Virus record (IMG/VR): IMGVR_UViG_3300004151_000007
Location: 18,099-82,098 of that record
From: a virus
Length of the DNA: 64,000 nt
Strand: one strand, 5' to 3'
This document shows, in pieces, positions 30,696 to 38,951 of this stretch. The notes below the pieces were generated by a model, which was not told where the DNA came from, ran no database searches, and was given only the letters and a program-made list of their open reading frames with translations. Each line of letters opens with the position of its first letter. The stretch's first letter is position 1. The position numbers and the translations under genes were made by a program.

Positions 30696-31303
30696 TGGCG
30701 CGGAAGGAAGATCGGGCAGAGTTCGAAGCGCGAGCGCTGAAGCTGATCGAGCAATACGGCGATCAATTCGACCGGGCTGGCTTGGTCGGCGAGTTCAAAT
30801 CCCGAGGGATCGGGCAGAGCACCCTCTATCGCTGGCTGGACGCTCTGGAGAAGAGCGGCCGCGCTGGCGCCCACCTCGGCAAGGTGGTGCAGCGGGAGGC
30901 CGAGGCGCGGGCGCAGCGGACGGCGGACCCCGCCGCCGATGCGGCGCGGGAGGCGGTCGAGGTCCTGCCGCCGATGCCGGATGTCTCCACACTGGTCGAG
31001 ACCGGCGGGGTGGTGTCGGTGGTCGACAAGCTGCGGCAGTGCATCGCTATCGCCGAGGAGCTCATGGCTCACTCGCGGACTGAAGAAGGGAAGCTGCGGA
31101 ACGTGAAGCTGCTGCTGGCGGCGTCGGAACACCTGCGGCGCTCGGCACAGACCGTGGTCCAGCTCCAAGAGGCCATGCTGGCGGTGGTGCATGTGGAGCG
31201 ATTCCATGAAGCGATTTTCCAGGTGCTGCGTGAGGAGGACCCGGCCCTGGTCGAGCGCATTTTGATGAAGTTCCGGCAGGTCAACGCGCAATTCGGAATG
31301 TAA
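30695..31303 (+). CDS. Terminase small subunit (probable)
   Basis: A 202-residue protein. The first 45 residues form an HTH (LVGEFKSRGIGQSTLYRWLDAL), and the rest is long charged helices, as in small terminase subunits and their DNA-binding relatives. Its place directly before the large terminase gene (4-bp gap) supports the role of recognising the packaging site. The family is inferred from position and layout. Confidence 0.7.
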   Translation: MARKEDRAEFEARALKLIEQYGDQFDRAGLVGEFKSRGIGQSTLYRWLDALEKSGRAGAHLGKVVQREAEARAQRTADPAADAAREAVEVLPPMPDVSTLVETGGVVSVVDKLRQCIAIAEELMAHSRTEEGKLRNVKLLLAASEHLRRSAQTVVQLQEAMLAVVHVERFHEAIFQVLREEDPALVERILMKFRQVNAQFGM

Positions 31304-31307
31304 CGAC

Positions 31308-33353
31308 ATGGCGGTCGGGCGGCAGAACCCTCTGGAGACATCACGGGCGGCGCAAAACCGCATGATCGCGGCTCTGGAGCGCGAACTGAACCTGACCACC
31401 GGTGCCCTCAAGAGCCCGATCCCGCCCGGCATGACGTTCCGGCAGTGGGTCGAGAAGCTGGGGGACGAGGGGATGAAGGTCGACGGGAAGGCCTTCAAGC
31501 TGGATGACCGCCCGGCCATGGCCTGGATTTATGACCAGGTCCCCAGCACGGAGGACGAGGCCTATCGTTTCGTGCTGGTCCTCCAGAAGTGCGCGCAGGT
31601 CGGATTTACCGTCATGGAGATGTTGGCCACCATCTACCTGGGCCTCCGGTTCGGCCCGGCCACCGTGGGCATGTTCTTGCCCGACATGAACCTCGCCGGG
31701 GTGAAGTCGACCGAGCGCTTCATGCCGATCGTCCGGTCGGTCCCCTCCGTCCATGCCTTGATGACGCATGAGGCGCAGGATGGCAGCGGCCGCAAGGCGG
31801 GCGAAGGCAACGTGACCCGTCGGCGCGTTGGTGAGGCGTTGTTCATCTTCTCGTGGACCTCCGGCCGGGCGACCACGGAGTCGATCCCGATGGATGTCCT
31901 CTCCTTCGATGAAGTCCAGGAAATGAGCCTGGAACAGATGGAGAAGACGCTGGAACGTCTGTCGGCTTCCCCGATCCGCTTCGTGCTGATGGGCTCGACG
32001 GCCAACTGGCCAGATTCCGATATTAACCACTGGTACAAGCGAGGGTCGCAATACCGGTTCCACACCGAATGCCCGGAGTGCGGCCGGCGCAAACCTCTGG
32101 ACGATTATTTCCCAGCCTGCATCAAATGGGACCCGATCCGACACGCTGATCGGTATGTGTGCGAGGCTGGTCACTGGATCGATGATCCGCAGCGGGGGGC
32201 CTGGATCGCGGACAATCCAGACGCAGACCAGCCGATCGACTACGCGATTCCGAAGAAGGATCGGCCGCTCCGCATCCGCAGCATCCATTTCCCGCAGTTC
32301 CTCTCCCCGACAATTTCCGCCGGCGAAATCCTGTATGCCTACAACTCTGCCACGGACCTGAAGAATTTTTACAATCGAAAGCTGGGCAAGCCATACCTCG
32401 ATCCCAGCCAAGTCCCGGTGACGCTGGAGCATTTGGCCGCGTGCGAGAAGACCGGCATTGCCGCCGGGCTTGTCTGGAAGACGCGGGCGCAAGGCACGTT
32501 CATGGGCATCGACCAGATGGGCAATTTCAACTGCGTGATCATCAAAGAGCGCCTGCCCGACGGTCGGCAGGCGGTGATCCATGTTGAGGAGGTCTACAGT
32601 GAAAATCCCTTCGCCCGCTGCTCGGAGCTGATGGAGACCTATGGCGTCGCGGCGTGCGTGGTCGAAATCAACCCGAACTACAACGACGCCAAGCGCTTCG
32701 CCAACCGCCACAAGGGCAAGGTCTTCATCTGCGATTCTTACGGGTCGCTGAAGGAGGGCATGATCCAGTGGGGGGATGCACCACGGCTCGATGTGTCCGA
32801 GCGCCGCACCGCCGAGGCCGAGCGCGACCGCTATACCGTCCGGCTCGACCAGTACAAGTGCATGCAGGTCGCCATGGCCCGCCTCACGCAGACCATCTGC
32901 CTCTTCCCCGACCGTCAGGGGCTTGTGCAGGAGGTGCGGGAGAAGGGGGTGCGGCAGACGGTGCCGGTCCTGCCGCGCGCATTCCTCCACTTCACCAAGA
33001 CGGCGCTGGTGGCGGAGAAGGATGACGAGACCAACGCCTTCCGCCGGTCGGTCAAGAAGGTGGGGATCGACCCGCACTTTTCATACGCGAATATGCTGTG
33101 CGATGTCGCCTGGGCGCGCGCACACGGCACGAACACCTTCATCATGCCCGACGTGAGGCCACAGGCGGCCGTGGCTCAGAAACTGGTGGAGGCCATGCCG
33201 GGCCTGCCGGCCAACGTCGTCAAGCTGATTGACGATCTGCCGGCCGGGGTGTGCGGGCGATGCACCGCCTTCGTTGATGGGCAGTGCACCGAGCGTCATT
33301 TCTCGGTGGCGCCGAAGGACCCGGCGTGCGTCGTGTTCATTCCACGCGAGTAG
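31308..33353 (+). CDS. terL: Terminase large subunit, GpA type
   Basis: A 681-residue packaging motor. The deviant Walker A QKCAQVGFT (residues 93-101) has its lysine at the front, as in lambda gpA. Walker B is MDVLSFDEVQEM (about 195-206), and a zinc-finger-like CPECGRRKPLDDYFPAC follows about residue 250. The C-terminal nuclease half begins about residue 400 with GIDQMGNF. A C-terminal Cys cluster (VCGRCTAFVDGQC, near 655) is an extra feature. It cleaves and translocates phage DNA into proheads. The TAGGTA array and a promoter motif follow directly. Confidence 0.88.
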   Translation: MAVGRQNPLETSRAAQNRMIAALERELNLTTGALKSPIPPGMTFRQWVEKLGDEGMKVDGKAFKLDDRPAMAWIYDQVPSTEDEAYRFVLVLQKCAQVGFTVMEMLATIYLGLRFGPATVGMFLPDMNLAGVKSTERFMPIVRSVPSVHALMTHEAQDGSGRKAGEGNVTRRRVGEALFIFSWTSGRATTESIPMDVLSFDEVQEMSLEQMEKTLERLSASPIRFVLMGSTANWPDSDINHWYKRGSQYRFHTECPECGRRKPLDDYFPACIKWDPIRHADRYVCEAGHWIDDPQRGAWIADNPDADQPIDYAIPKKDRPLRIRSIHFPQFLSPTISAGEILYAYNSATDLKNFYNRKLGKPYLDPSQVPVTLEHLAACEKTGIAAGLVWKTRAQGTFMGIDQMGNFNCVIIKERLPDGRQAVIHVEEVYSENPFARCSELMETYGVAACVVEINPNYNDAKRFANRHKGKVFICDSYGSLKEGMIQWGDAPRLDVSERRTAEAERDRYTVRLDQYKCMQVAMARLTQTICLFPDRQGLVQEVREKGVRQTVPVLPRAFLHFTKTALVAEKDDETNAFRRSVKKVGIDPHFSYANMLCDVAWARAHGTNTFIMPDVRPQAAVAQKLVEAMPGLPANVVKLIDDLPAGVCGRCTAFVDGQCTERHFSVAPKDPACVVFIPRE

Positions 33354-33378
33354 CTAAGTAGGTAGGTAGCAACCTACC
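33351..33378. repeat. TAGGTA-type array between terminase and portal
   Basis: TAGCTAAGTAGGTAGGTAGC followed by ACCTACC. GGTAGGT (33361-33367) and ACCTACC (33372-33378) form a perfect dyad with a 4-nt loop. It overlaps the terminase stop codon. Confidence 0.55.
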
Positions 33379-33401
33379 AGCGCAGGTGCGCGCCCGGTCC
33401 G

Positions 33402-33418
33402 GTCGTGACGCTACCCTG
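33402..33418 (+). promoter_or_regulatory. GTCGTGACG promoter motif, copy 6 (leaderless portal gene)
   Basis: Motif with A12, T16 and G17. The portal ATG at 33424 lies exactly 22 nt after the motif start and there is no Shine-Dalgarno sequence, so the A of the ATG should be +1. Confidence 0.7.
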
Positions 33419-33423
33419 TCATC

Positions 33424-35190
33424 ATGACCGATGATGCCCGCCAGATTGCGTTCGATTCCGCCGCTCCGGCTGCCGAGCGCTATGACGCCAATGCCGAGCT
33501 GCAACAGGCGCATCGGCCAACCGCGTCCGACCTGATCCCCGCTGACCATATGCGGCCGGTGATCGACTTCATCGCCGCCTCTTTCGAGGAACAGGGCCTG
33601 CTGGCGAAAGCGCGCGGGCAAGCCGTCGAGTTTCCCGGTCGGACGCGACCGCCTCCGGCGCGCGGCATGCAGTCGGTACAACTCGACAACCTGCAAATCC
33701 AGGCCTACGGCGACTATTGGGAGAAGCCGTCGCCGCTCGGCTTCGACGGTTTGCGGGCCATGGTCGACCAGACCCCGGTGCTGAACGCCGTCGTGTTGAC
33801 CCGCATCCGACAGGTGAGCCGCTTCACCCAAATCAGCGAGGACGGCGGCCCTGGTTTCGAGATCCGGCACGTCGACAAGACGCACAAGCTGACGCCGGAT
33901 GAGAAGGAGAGCACGCAACTCTTGGCGAAGTTCTTCGCCAACTGCGGATGGGAGTTCAACCCGCGCAAGCGCAAGCTGCTGCGGCGCGACAATTTCAGCC
34001 AGTTCATGGCGAAGATGGTCCGCGACAGCCTGACCATGGACAGCGCGCCGATCGAGACGGAGTTCAAGCGCGACCGCACGCTGGGCATGGACGGCTTCTA
34101 TGCGGTCGACGGCGCGACCATCCGCCTGTGCGCGGAGGACGACTACCAGGGCGACGACGAAATCTACGCCCTCCAGGTGGTGCAAGGTCGCATCGCCACC
34201 GCCTACACCCGCGACCAGCTCATCTACGAGCCCCGGAATCCGCGGTCCGATGTGCGACTGGCCGGCTACGGCCTGGGCGAGACGGAGCTGCTGATCCGCA
34301 CCGTCACCGGGTTCCTGAACGCCATGAACTACAACATCGCCGGGTTCGACCAAAACGCGATTCCGAAGGGCCTCCTCCATCTGACCGGCGACTATGGGCA
34401 GGAGGACCTGAACGCCTTCAAGCGTTACTGGAACGCCATGGTGAAGGGCGTCAACAACGCGTGGGCCTTGCCTGTCATGGTGTCGAAGGATCAAGAGAGT
34501 AAGGCGTCTTTTGAGCGTTTCGGCATCGAGTACAATGAAATGTACTTCGCGAAATGGATGACGTTCCTGACGTCGATCATCTGCGCGATCTACGGCATGT
34601 CGCCGGATGAAATCAATTTCGAATCATTCAGCGCGCAAAAATCAAGTCTTTCAGGGTCCGATACGGCTGAAAAACTGGCCGATAGCAAGGACAAAGGGCT
34701 GAGGCCTCTGCTGTCCTATTTCGAGTCAGTGTTCTCGGACTTCATCGTTTCGGAGTTCAGCGACAAGTATTGCTTCCGCTGGTTGGGCCTCGACGTGAAG
34801 GACGAAGCGCGGGATTGGGAGAACAAAAAGCTGGTGCTGACCGTGGACGAGCTGCGGGCGGAGATGGGCTATGAGGCGCATCCGGACGATAAGCTCGGAG
34901 CGGCCCCGCTGAACCCCTCGCTGATCGGGCCATGGATGCAGATGCAGCAGCCGGCGCAGCAGGGCCGAGACTTTGGCGGCGGCGCTGGCGTGGATTTTGG
35001 CGCGGCGCCCGACGATGCTGGAGGCGATGGCCAGGATGAGCCCGACCAGGGCGATGTCGATGGGCAGGACGAGCCGGATAGGAACGTCGGTGCCGATCCG
35101 GCTGGTGGCGAGTTCGGGGGCGGGAACGGCGGCGGCGATTTCGGCAAGGCGTTGGCGGCGTCGACCGTGATCTACACGGTGGGCGAATGA
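33424..35190 (+). CDS. Portal protein
   Basis: A 588-residue protein with portal features: VDQTPVLNAVVLTRIRQVSRF (about residue 117), DRTLGMDGFYAVDGATI, LIYEPRNPRSDVRLAGYGLGE (about 266-286) and FSAQKSSLSGSDTAEKLADS (about 400-420). A Gly/Asp-rich disordered tail (about residues 500-575) ends in FGKALAASTVIYTVGE, which weakly resembles the C-terminal KAL...ILFL motif of the cargo-like proteins. It forms the dodecameric vertex for DNA entry. The start is leaderless at promoter motif copy 6. Confidence 0.85.
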   Translation: MTDDARQIAFDSAAPAAERYDANAELQQAHRPTASDLIPADHMRPVIDFIAASFEEQGLLAKARGQAVEFPGRTRPPPARGMQSVQLDNLQIQAYGDYWEKPSPLGFDGLRAMVDQTPVLNAVVLTRIRQVSRFTQISEDGGPGFEIRHVDKTHKLTPDEKESTQLLAKFFANCGWEFNPRKRKLLRRDNFSQFMAKMVRDSLTMDSAPIETEFKRDRTLGMDGFYAVDGATIRLCAEDDYQGDDEIYALQVVQGRIATAYTRDQLIYEPRNPRSDVRLAGYGLGETELLIRTVTGFLNAMNYNIAGFDQNAIPKGLLHLTGDYGQEDLNAFKRYWNAMVKGVNNAWALPVMVSKDQESKASFERFGIEYNEMYFAKWMTFLTSIICAIYGMSPDEINFESFSAQKSSLSGSDTAEKLADSKDKGLRPLLSYFESVFSDFIVSEFSDKYCFRWLGLDVKDEARDWENKKLVLTVDELRAEMGYEAHPDDKLGAAPLNPSLIGPWMQMQQPAQQGRDFGGGAGVDFGAAPDDAGGDGQDEPDQGDVDGQDEPDRNVGADPAGGEFGGGNGGGDFGKALAASTVIYTVGE

Positions 35191-36947
35191 GCAAGCGGCC
35201 GCAGCGGCCGGACGTCGAGCCCGGCGATGAGGTCTATGTGCGGCATCCACAGCATGGGCCGATGGCCGTGAAGGTGGTTGCGCATGGCAAGGACGGCATG
35301 ACGGCCCGTTGCGACCGAGGAAAATCCCATCAGTTGCACTGGGACGCATACCTCGGTCATAAGACGCGCATGACTCAACGGATGCGGATTATCGACCAGG
35401 GGGCTGACGGCGCCCTGCTGGAGGATGACAAGGGGTGCCGCCGCTTCGTCACTGGCGCGCTGCCGGACACTACCGACGCCCCGGTGCCGACGGTACCGGG
35501 GCGGGACGATCCGTTGTTGGGCGGGCTCGACCGCCTCCAAAAGAGCATGACTAATGAGGCGACCATGATTCCTGATACCCGCATCCTGTTCCTGAAGGCG
35601 GCTCCGATCGCCCAGCGCGCAGGCTTGGCGCTGAAGGACGTCACCGACAAGGCGGGGCATCAGACGAAGCGCTGGACCCGCACGGTTCAAGAGGAGCCGG
35701 CCAACGACAAGGGTCCGACGCCAATGAAGCATGGCGACGTCGTCCCGTTCCGGCACGGTGATGTCCAGGGTGAAGGGAAGATCGTTGCCAGCGGTACGGA
35801 CGGAGTCACCTTGCAGGATCATACCGGGCGGGAACACCAAGTCCGCCACGAGCACCTCCTTAGCCCCTCCGCCGGCGATGCCGGCGATGCCACGCCCGAC
35901 AAGCAGGACAAGGCGGCAGATAACAATGTAGAGGCCAAGCCGTCCGCCGGCGGCGGCGGTGATGGCGGTGGTGATGGCACAATTCCGCCGGACAAGTTCA
36001 CCGCGGCGGACTACTTCACGAAGACCAACGACCCGAACGCGACCGTCGATGACATTCTAAAGGGTTTCCCAGCGGACACTGCGGAGAAGATTGCCGATGT
36101 GCAAAAGCGCATTGCCGCCCTGCCGGAGACCATCAAGCAACACAAGGTCAACGGCCGGTGGACCGAGGAGCGGCGGGCGTTGCATGGCAAAATCTTTGAG
36201 CACTTCCTGAACCAGGCAGCCGTGGAGGCGGCCACGCCAGGGGACGGACAGTCACCGACATTCACGGTGCTCGGCGGCCGTGGCGGTTCTGGCAAGAGCT
36301 GGTTTAAAGGGAAGGTCTACGATCCGAAGAAGGTCATCGTTCTGGATGCCGATGAAATCAAAGGCATGCTGCCGGAGTATCAGGGCTGGAACGCTTTTCA
36401 GGTTCACGAAGAGTCTGGTGAACTGTTCGATGAAATCACGCTGGCAGCAATGGATCTTGGCTTGAACATCGTCCACGACGCCACCATGAAAACAAAGGAG
36501 AAGGCGGTCAAGAACGTGAAGGGCTTCCAGGCCGCCGGCTATCGGGTGGAGGCACATTATATGCATCTGCCGCGCCAGGAAGCCGCCAAGCGTGCAATCG
36601 AGCGCTTCCTTGGGCCTACCGGCCGGTTCGTACCGCCTGAGGTGGTATTGGGCAACACCGGGAACGAAGCGTCTTTCGACGCTGTTAAATCTCTGGTGGA
36701 CGTTTGGAGCTTTAGGGACAATAATGTTGACAAGGGCCAACCGCCCAAGCTGATTTCGGAGATGGGCAATGACCAAGCTGACGCCGGAGCAGATGGAGAA
36801 GATGGACTCGATGGACAGCCGCCCGCTGGCCAACCGGACGTCGATCGAGCGCCCGGACTGGCTGAAAAAGATGGTCGCGGCGAAGGCCTCCAGAAAGCCC
36901 TACCCGCAGGCGGCCGAATAATCTTCTTCCTGCGTAAGGGGCGGTGA
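35187..36947 (+). CDS. Zeta-toxin-like kinase with virion-protein N-terminus
   Basis: A 586-residue protein. Two small beta-rich repeats lie at about residues 8-105 and 170-225 (GDEVYVRHPQHGPMAVKV; GDVVPFRHGDVQGEGKIV). A Gly/Asp-rich linker follows. The C-terminal kinase has Walker A GGRGGSGKS about 363-371, VIVLDADEIKGMLP, IVHDATMKTKEK and an AERFLGPTGRFVP-like block, as in zeta-type kinases. RILFLKA occurs about residue 132 and RIIFFLRKGR at the very end. Zeta kinases phosphorylate UDP-N-acetylglucosamine or other metabolites; one among head genes suggests an injected effector. It may once have been two genes, since an internal ATG precedes RILFLKA. Confidence 0.7.
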   Translation: MSKRPQRPDVEPGDEVYVRHPQHGPMAVKVVAHGKDGMTARCDRGKSHQLHWDAYLGHKTRMTQRMRIIDQGADGALLEDDKGCRRFVTGALPDTTDAPVPTVPGRDDPLLGGLDRLQKSMTNEATMIPDTRILFLKAAPIAQRAGLALKDVTDKAGHQTKRWTRTVQEEPANDKGPTPMKHGDVVPFRHGDVQGEGKIVASGTDGVTLQDHTGREHQVRHEHLLSPSAGDAGDATPDKQDKAADNNVEAKPSAGGGGDGGGDGTIPPDKFTAADYFTKTNDPNATVDDILKGFPADTAEKIADVQKRIAALPETIKQHKVNGRWTEERRALHGKIFEHFLNQAAVEAATPGDGQSPTFTVLGGRGGSGKSWFKGKVYDPKKVIVLDADEIKGMLPEYQGWNAFQVHEESGELFDEITLAAMDLGLNIVHDATMKTKEKAVKNVKGFQAAGYRVEAHYMHLPRQEAAKRAIERFLGPTGRFVPPEVVLGNTGNEASFDAVKSLVDVWSFRDNNVDKGQPPKLISEMGNDQADAGADGEDGLDGQPPAGQPDVDRAPGLAEKDGRGEGLQKALPAGGRIIFFLRKGR

Positions 36948-36948
36948 C

Positions 36949-38139
36949 ATGCCGCCCCTCTTGATTGATATAGGGGCCGTTCCGGCCTGCCATTGCGACC
37001 ATCATCTTGACCAGCTCTATAAAGCGTTGTCGGAGAATCCCTCCGGCGACGCTGATGGTGTTTGGGCCAGACACGACAACCCATACATCACGGAGCACGT
37101 CGAGGATGTGACGCGCCGGCTCCAACGCCTCCTCCAGGCGCTCCAGGACGCGCTGGCGAAAGCGCTGACCGGGGAGCCGATCGGCGAGTTGGCCAAGTCC
37201 CTGCCGCCCTGGCTGCGCTGGGACGAGACGCGATTCCAGGAAGTCCGGATGCGGCTGGAGGCCAAGCCTCCATCCAGCTACACGCTGGAGGACTGGATGC
37301 TGCTGGTCGATTACCTGGTGCAGCGCTACCTGCCCGATGAGGTGATCCAGACGGAGGCCGAATACCTGACGGTGCGGGCGGCCATGGCCGGCAAGGTCCA
37401 GGCCGTCATGGAGGCCCATCAGCCGGACCACGCGACCATCCACGCGCTGGCGGAGATGCTGCCCACGCGGTTCGCCCATGTTCCGCCGCGCGTGCTGACC
37501 CCGACGGAGCACGCCATCCTGATCTTCGCGAAGGAACGCGCGGCGCAGCATATTTCCGACGTCACAGAGGGCGCGCGGTCGCGCATGAAGCGGATCGTGC
37601 GGGAAAACCTCCAGGCGATGGTGCTGGGCCAGAAGGAGGGCACCACCGGCGCGCTGCGGCAGGAACTGTTCGACACGTTCGGGATCCTGAACCGGGACTT
37701 CCGCCGGATCGCGGTGACGGAGGCGGGGGAATGCACCTGCCAGGGCTTCATCGCCGCGCAGACGCCGGGCCAGCGCGTCAAGCGGATGGAGGCCTATCGC
37801 GGCGCGTGCGACTTTTGCAAGTCGATCAACGGTCTGGTGCTGACCGTCGTGTCGGCGGACAAGCCGGACAAGGACGGCTGGAAAGAGGTGTGGGTCGGCA
37901 AGACGAACGTCGGCCGGTCGGCGGCACCGCGCAAGCGTGAGGGCGGGGAGTTGGTGGAGCGGGAGCCGGAGGAGATGTGGTGGCCGGCCGCCGGCGTCCA
38001 GCATCCGCATTGTCGCGGGACCTGGACGCCGGTCAGCGAGCGGCCGCCCGAGGTGTCGCCGGAGTTCGAGTCCTGGCTGAAGGGCAAGATCGCGGAATCC
38101 AAGCGCCAGCAATTCGAGGCGGCCGCAGCCAAGAGGTGA
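36949..38139 (+). CDS. MuF-like minor head protein
   Basis: A 396-residue protein. Residues about 180-365 match the phage Mu gpF-type head morphogenesis domain: a long helical part, GECTCQGF, GACDFCKSINGLVL (about 283-296) and the closing WWPAAGVQHPHCRGTWTPV (about 343-361). It probably binds the portal inside the head and helps DNA injection. No extra C-terminal toxin domain is present. It starts 2 bp after the zeta-like gene. Confidence 0.82.
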   Translation: MPPLLIDIGAVPACHCDHHLDQLYKALSENPSGDADGVWARHDNPYITEHVEDVTRRLQRLLQALQDALAKALTGEPIGELAKSLPPWLRWDETRFQEVRMRLEAKPPSSYTLEDWMLLVDYLVQRYLPDEVIQTEAEYLTVRAAMAGKVQAVMEAHQPDHATIHALAEMLPTRFAHVPPRVLTPTEHAILIFAKERAAQHISDVTEGARSRMKRIVRENLQAMVLGQKEGTTGALRQELFDTFGILNRDFRRIAVTEAGECTCQGFIAAQTPGQRVKRMEAYRGACDFCKSINGLVLTVVSADKPDKDGWKEVWVGKTNVGRSAAPRKREGGELVEREPEEMWWPAAGVQHPHCRGTWTPVSERPPEVSPEFESWLKGKIAESKRQQFEAAAAKR

Positions 38140-38145
38140 TCCGCC

Positions 38146-38162
38146 GTCGTGACGGCACACTG
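38146..38162 (+). promoter_or_regulatory. GTCGTGACG promoter motif, copy 7 (leaderless)
   Basis: GTCGTGACGGCACACTG; A12, T16 and G17 all present. ATG 38168 lies 22 nt after the motif start, without a Shine-Dalgarno sequence. Confidence 0.72.
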
Positions 38163-38167
38163 CCGGC

Positions 38168-38848
38168 ATGACGATCCTCCTCCTCTGCAAATCCGACATC
38201 GAGGCCCGCTATCAGCGGCTCCTCGCACGCCGCACCGGCGGCGATCCTGTCGCGATGGCGGCGGAGGATCGCGCCATCTCCCTCCGCGTTCACGCGGCAT
38301 CGCGCGACGTCGACCACGCTCCGACGTCAGCGCAGCTCGACGCTGGGAACTACCGCAAGCACCGTCTCCAGTTCCAGGGCCTCGACATCACGATCGAGAA
38401 CCCACGGGGCTCCATCCGACGGGGTGTGGACTGCGGTGGCCACGAGTGGGCCATCTCCATGCAGCACCATTACGGCTATATCCGGGGCACGCTCGGCATC
38501 GACGGCGACCATTTCGACTGTCTGGTGGGGCCGAACCCGGACGCGCCGACTGTCTACGTCGTGACCACGATGGCGCCGCCCGCCTTCATCGTGAAGGACG
38601 AGCAGAAGGCCCTGCTGGGCTTCAACACCGAGGAGGAGGCCAGGGCGGCGTTCGCCGGTATGTACGACGACCCACGGTTTTTCGGCAGTGTCGCCGAAAT
38701 GCCAGTTGTGGAGTTCAAGCGGCAGGTCCTGACCACTCGGGATGCGCCGCGCCTTCTCAAGGCCGGCTCGATTCTGTTCCTGCGGGCCATGGTGCAAGCG
38801 CATGACGGAGCACGCCACCGCGCGCAGCCTCGCTATCGCGACCGATGA
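38168..38848 (+). CDS. Inorganic-pyrophosphatase-like cargo protein
   Basis: A 226-residue protein. DGDHFDC at residues 112-118 matches the pyrophosphatase signature D-x-D-x-x-D. The surrounding blocks GNYRKHRLQFQGLDITIENPRG (two parts) and HHYGYIRGTLG fit the InPase domain found in phage and polymorphic toxin proteins. Lys and Tyr positions are plausible for phosphate binding. The C-terminal part carries SILFLRAM (about residues 201-208), one of the ILFLK-type motifs. The role may be virion-associated phosphohydrolysis or ADP-ribose/NAD chemistry after entry. Leaderless start. Confidence 0.72.
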   Translation: MTILLLCKSDIEARYQRLLARRTGGDPVAMAAEDRAISLRVHAASRDVDHAPTSAQLDAGNYRKHRLQFQGLDITIENPRGSIRRGVDCGGHEWAISMQHHYGYIRGTLGIDGDHFDCLVGPNPDAPTVYVVTTMAPPAFIVKDEQKALLGFNTEEEARAAFAGMYDDPRFFGSVAEMPVVEFKRQVLTTRDAPRLLKAGSILFLRAMVQAHDGARHRAQPRYRDR

Positions 38849-38899
38849 GCGCCGGGAGACGGCGCAGCAGGACCTGTTCGCCTGGGGCGCCTCGAATCC

Positions 38900-38916
38900 G
38901 TCGTGACAGCACACTC
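38900..38916 (+). promoter_or_regulatory. GTCGTGACA promoter motif, copy 8
   Basis: One mismatch at position 9 (A for G); A12 and T16 are present. The ATG exactly 22 nt after the motif start (38922) opens a 9-codon leader peptide rather than the main gene. Confidence 0.65.
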
Positions 38917-38921
38917 CGCGC

Positions 38922-38951
38922 ATGGCCATCACGCGCGGGACTGTCCAGTGA
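38922..38951 (+). CDS. Nine-residue leader peptide coupled to the giant gene
   Basis: ATG 38922 reads MAITRGTVQ and stops at TGA 38949-38951, which overlaps the GTG 38948 of the methyltransferase-helicase as GTGA. The ATG sits exactly where the promoter motif predicts the mRNA 5' end. A leaderless ribosome would therefore translate the peptide and re-initiate on the giant gene, which has no convincing Shine-Dalgarno sequence of its own. Confidence 0.5.
   Translation: MAITRGTVQ

Noticed and set aside
31341-33077. Antisense open frame of 578 codons opposite the terminase
   Set aside because: A shadow of the terminase gene; no recognisable motif.
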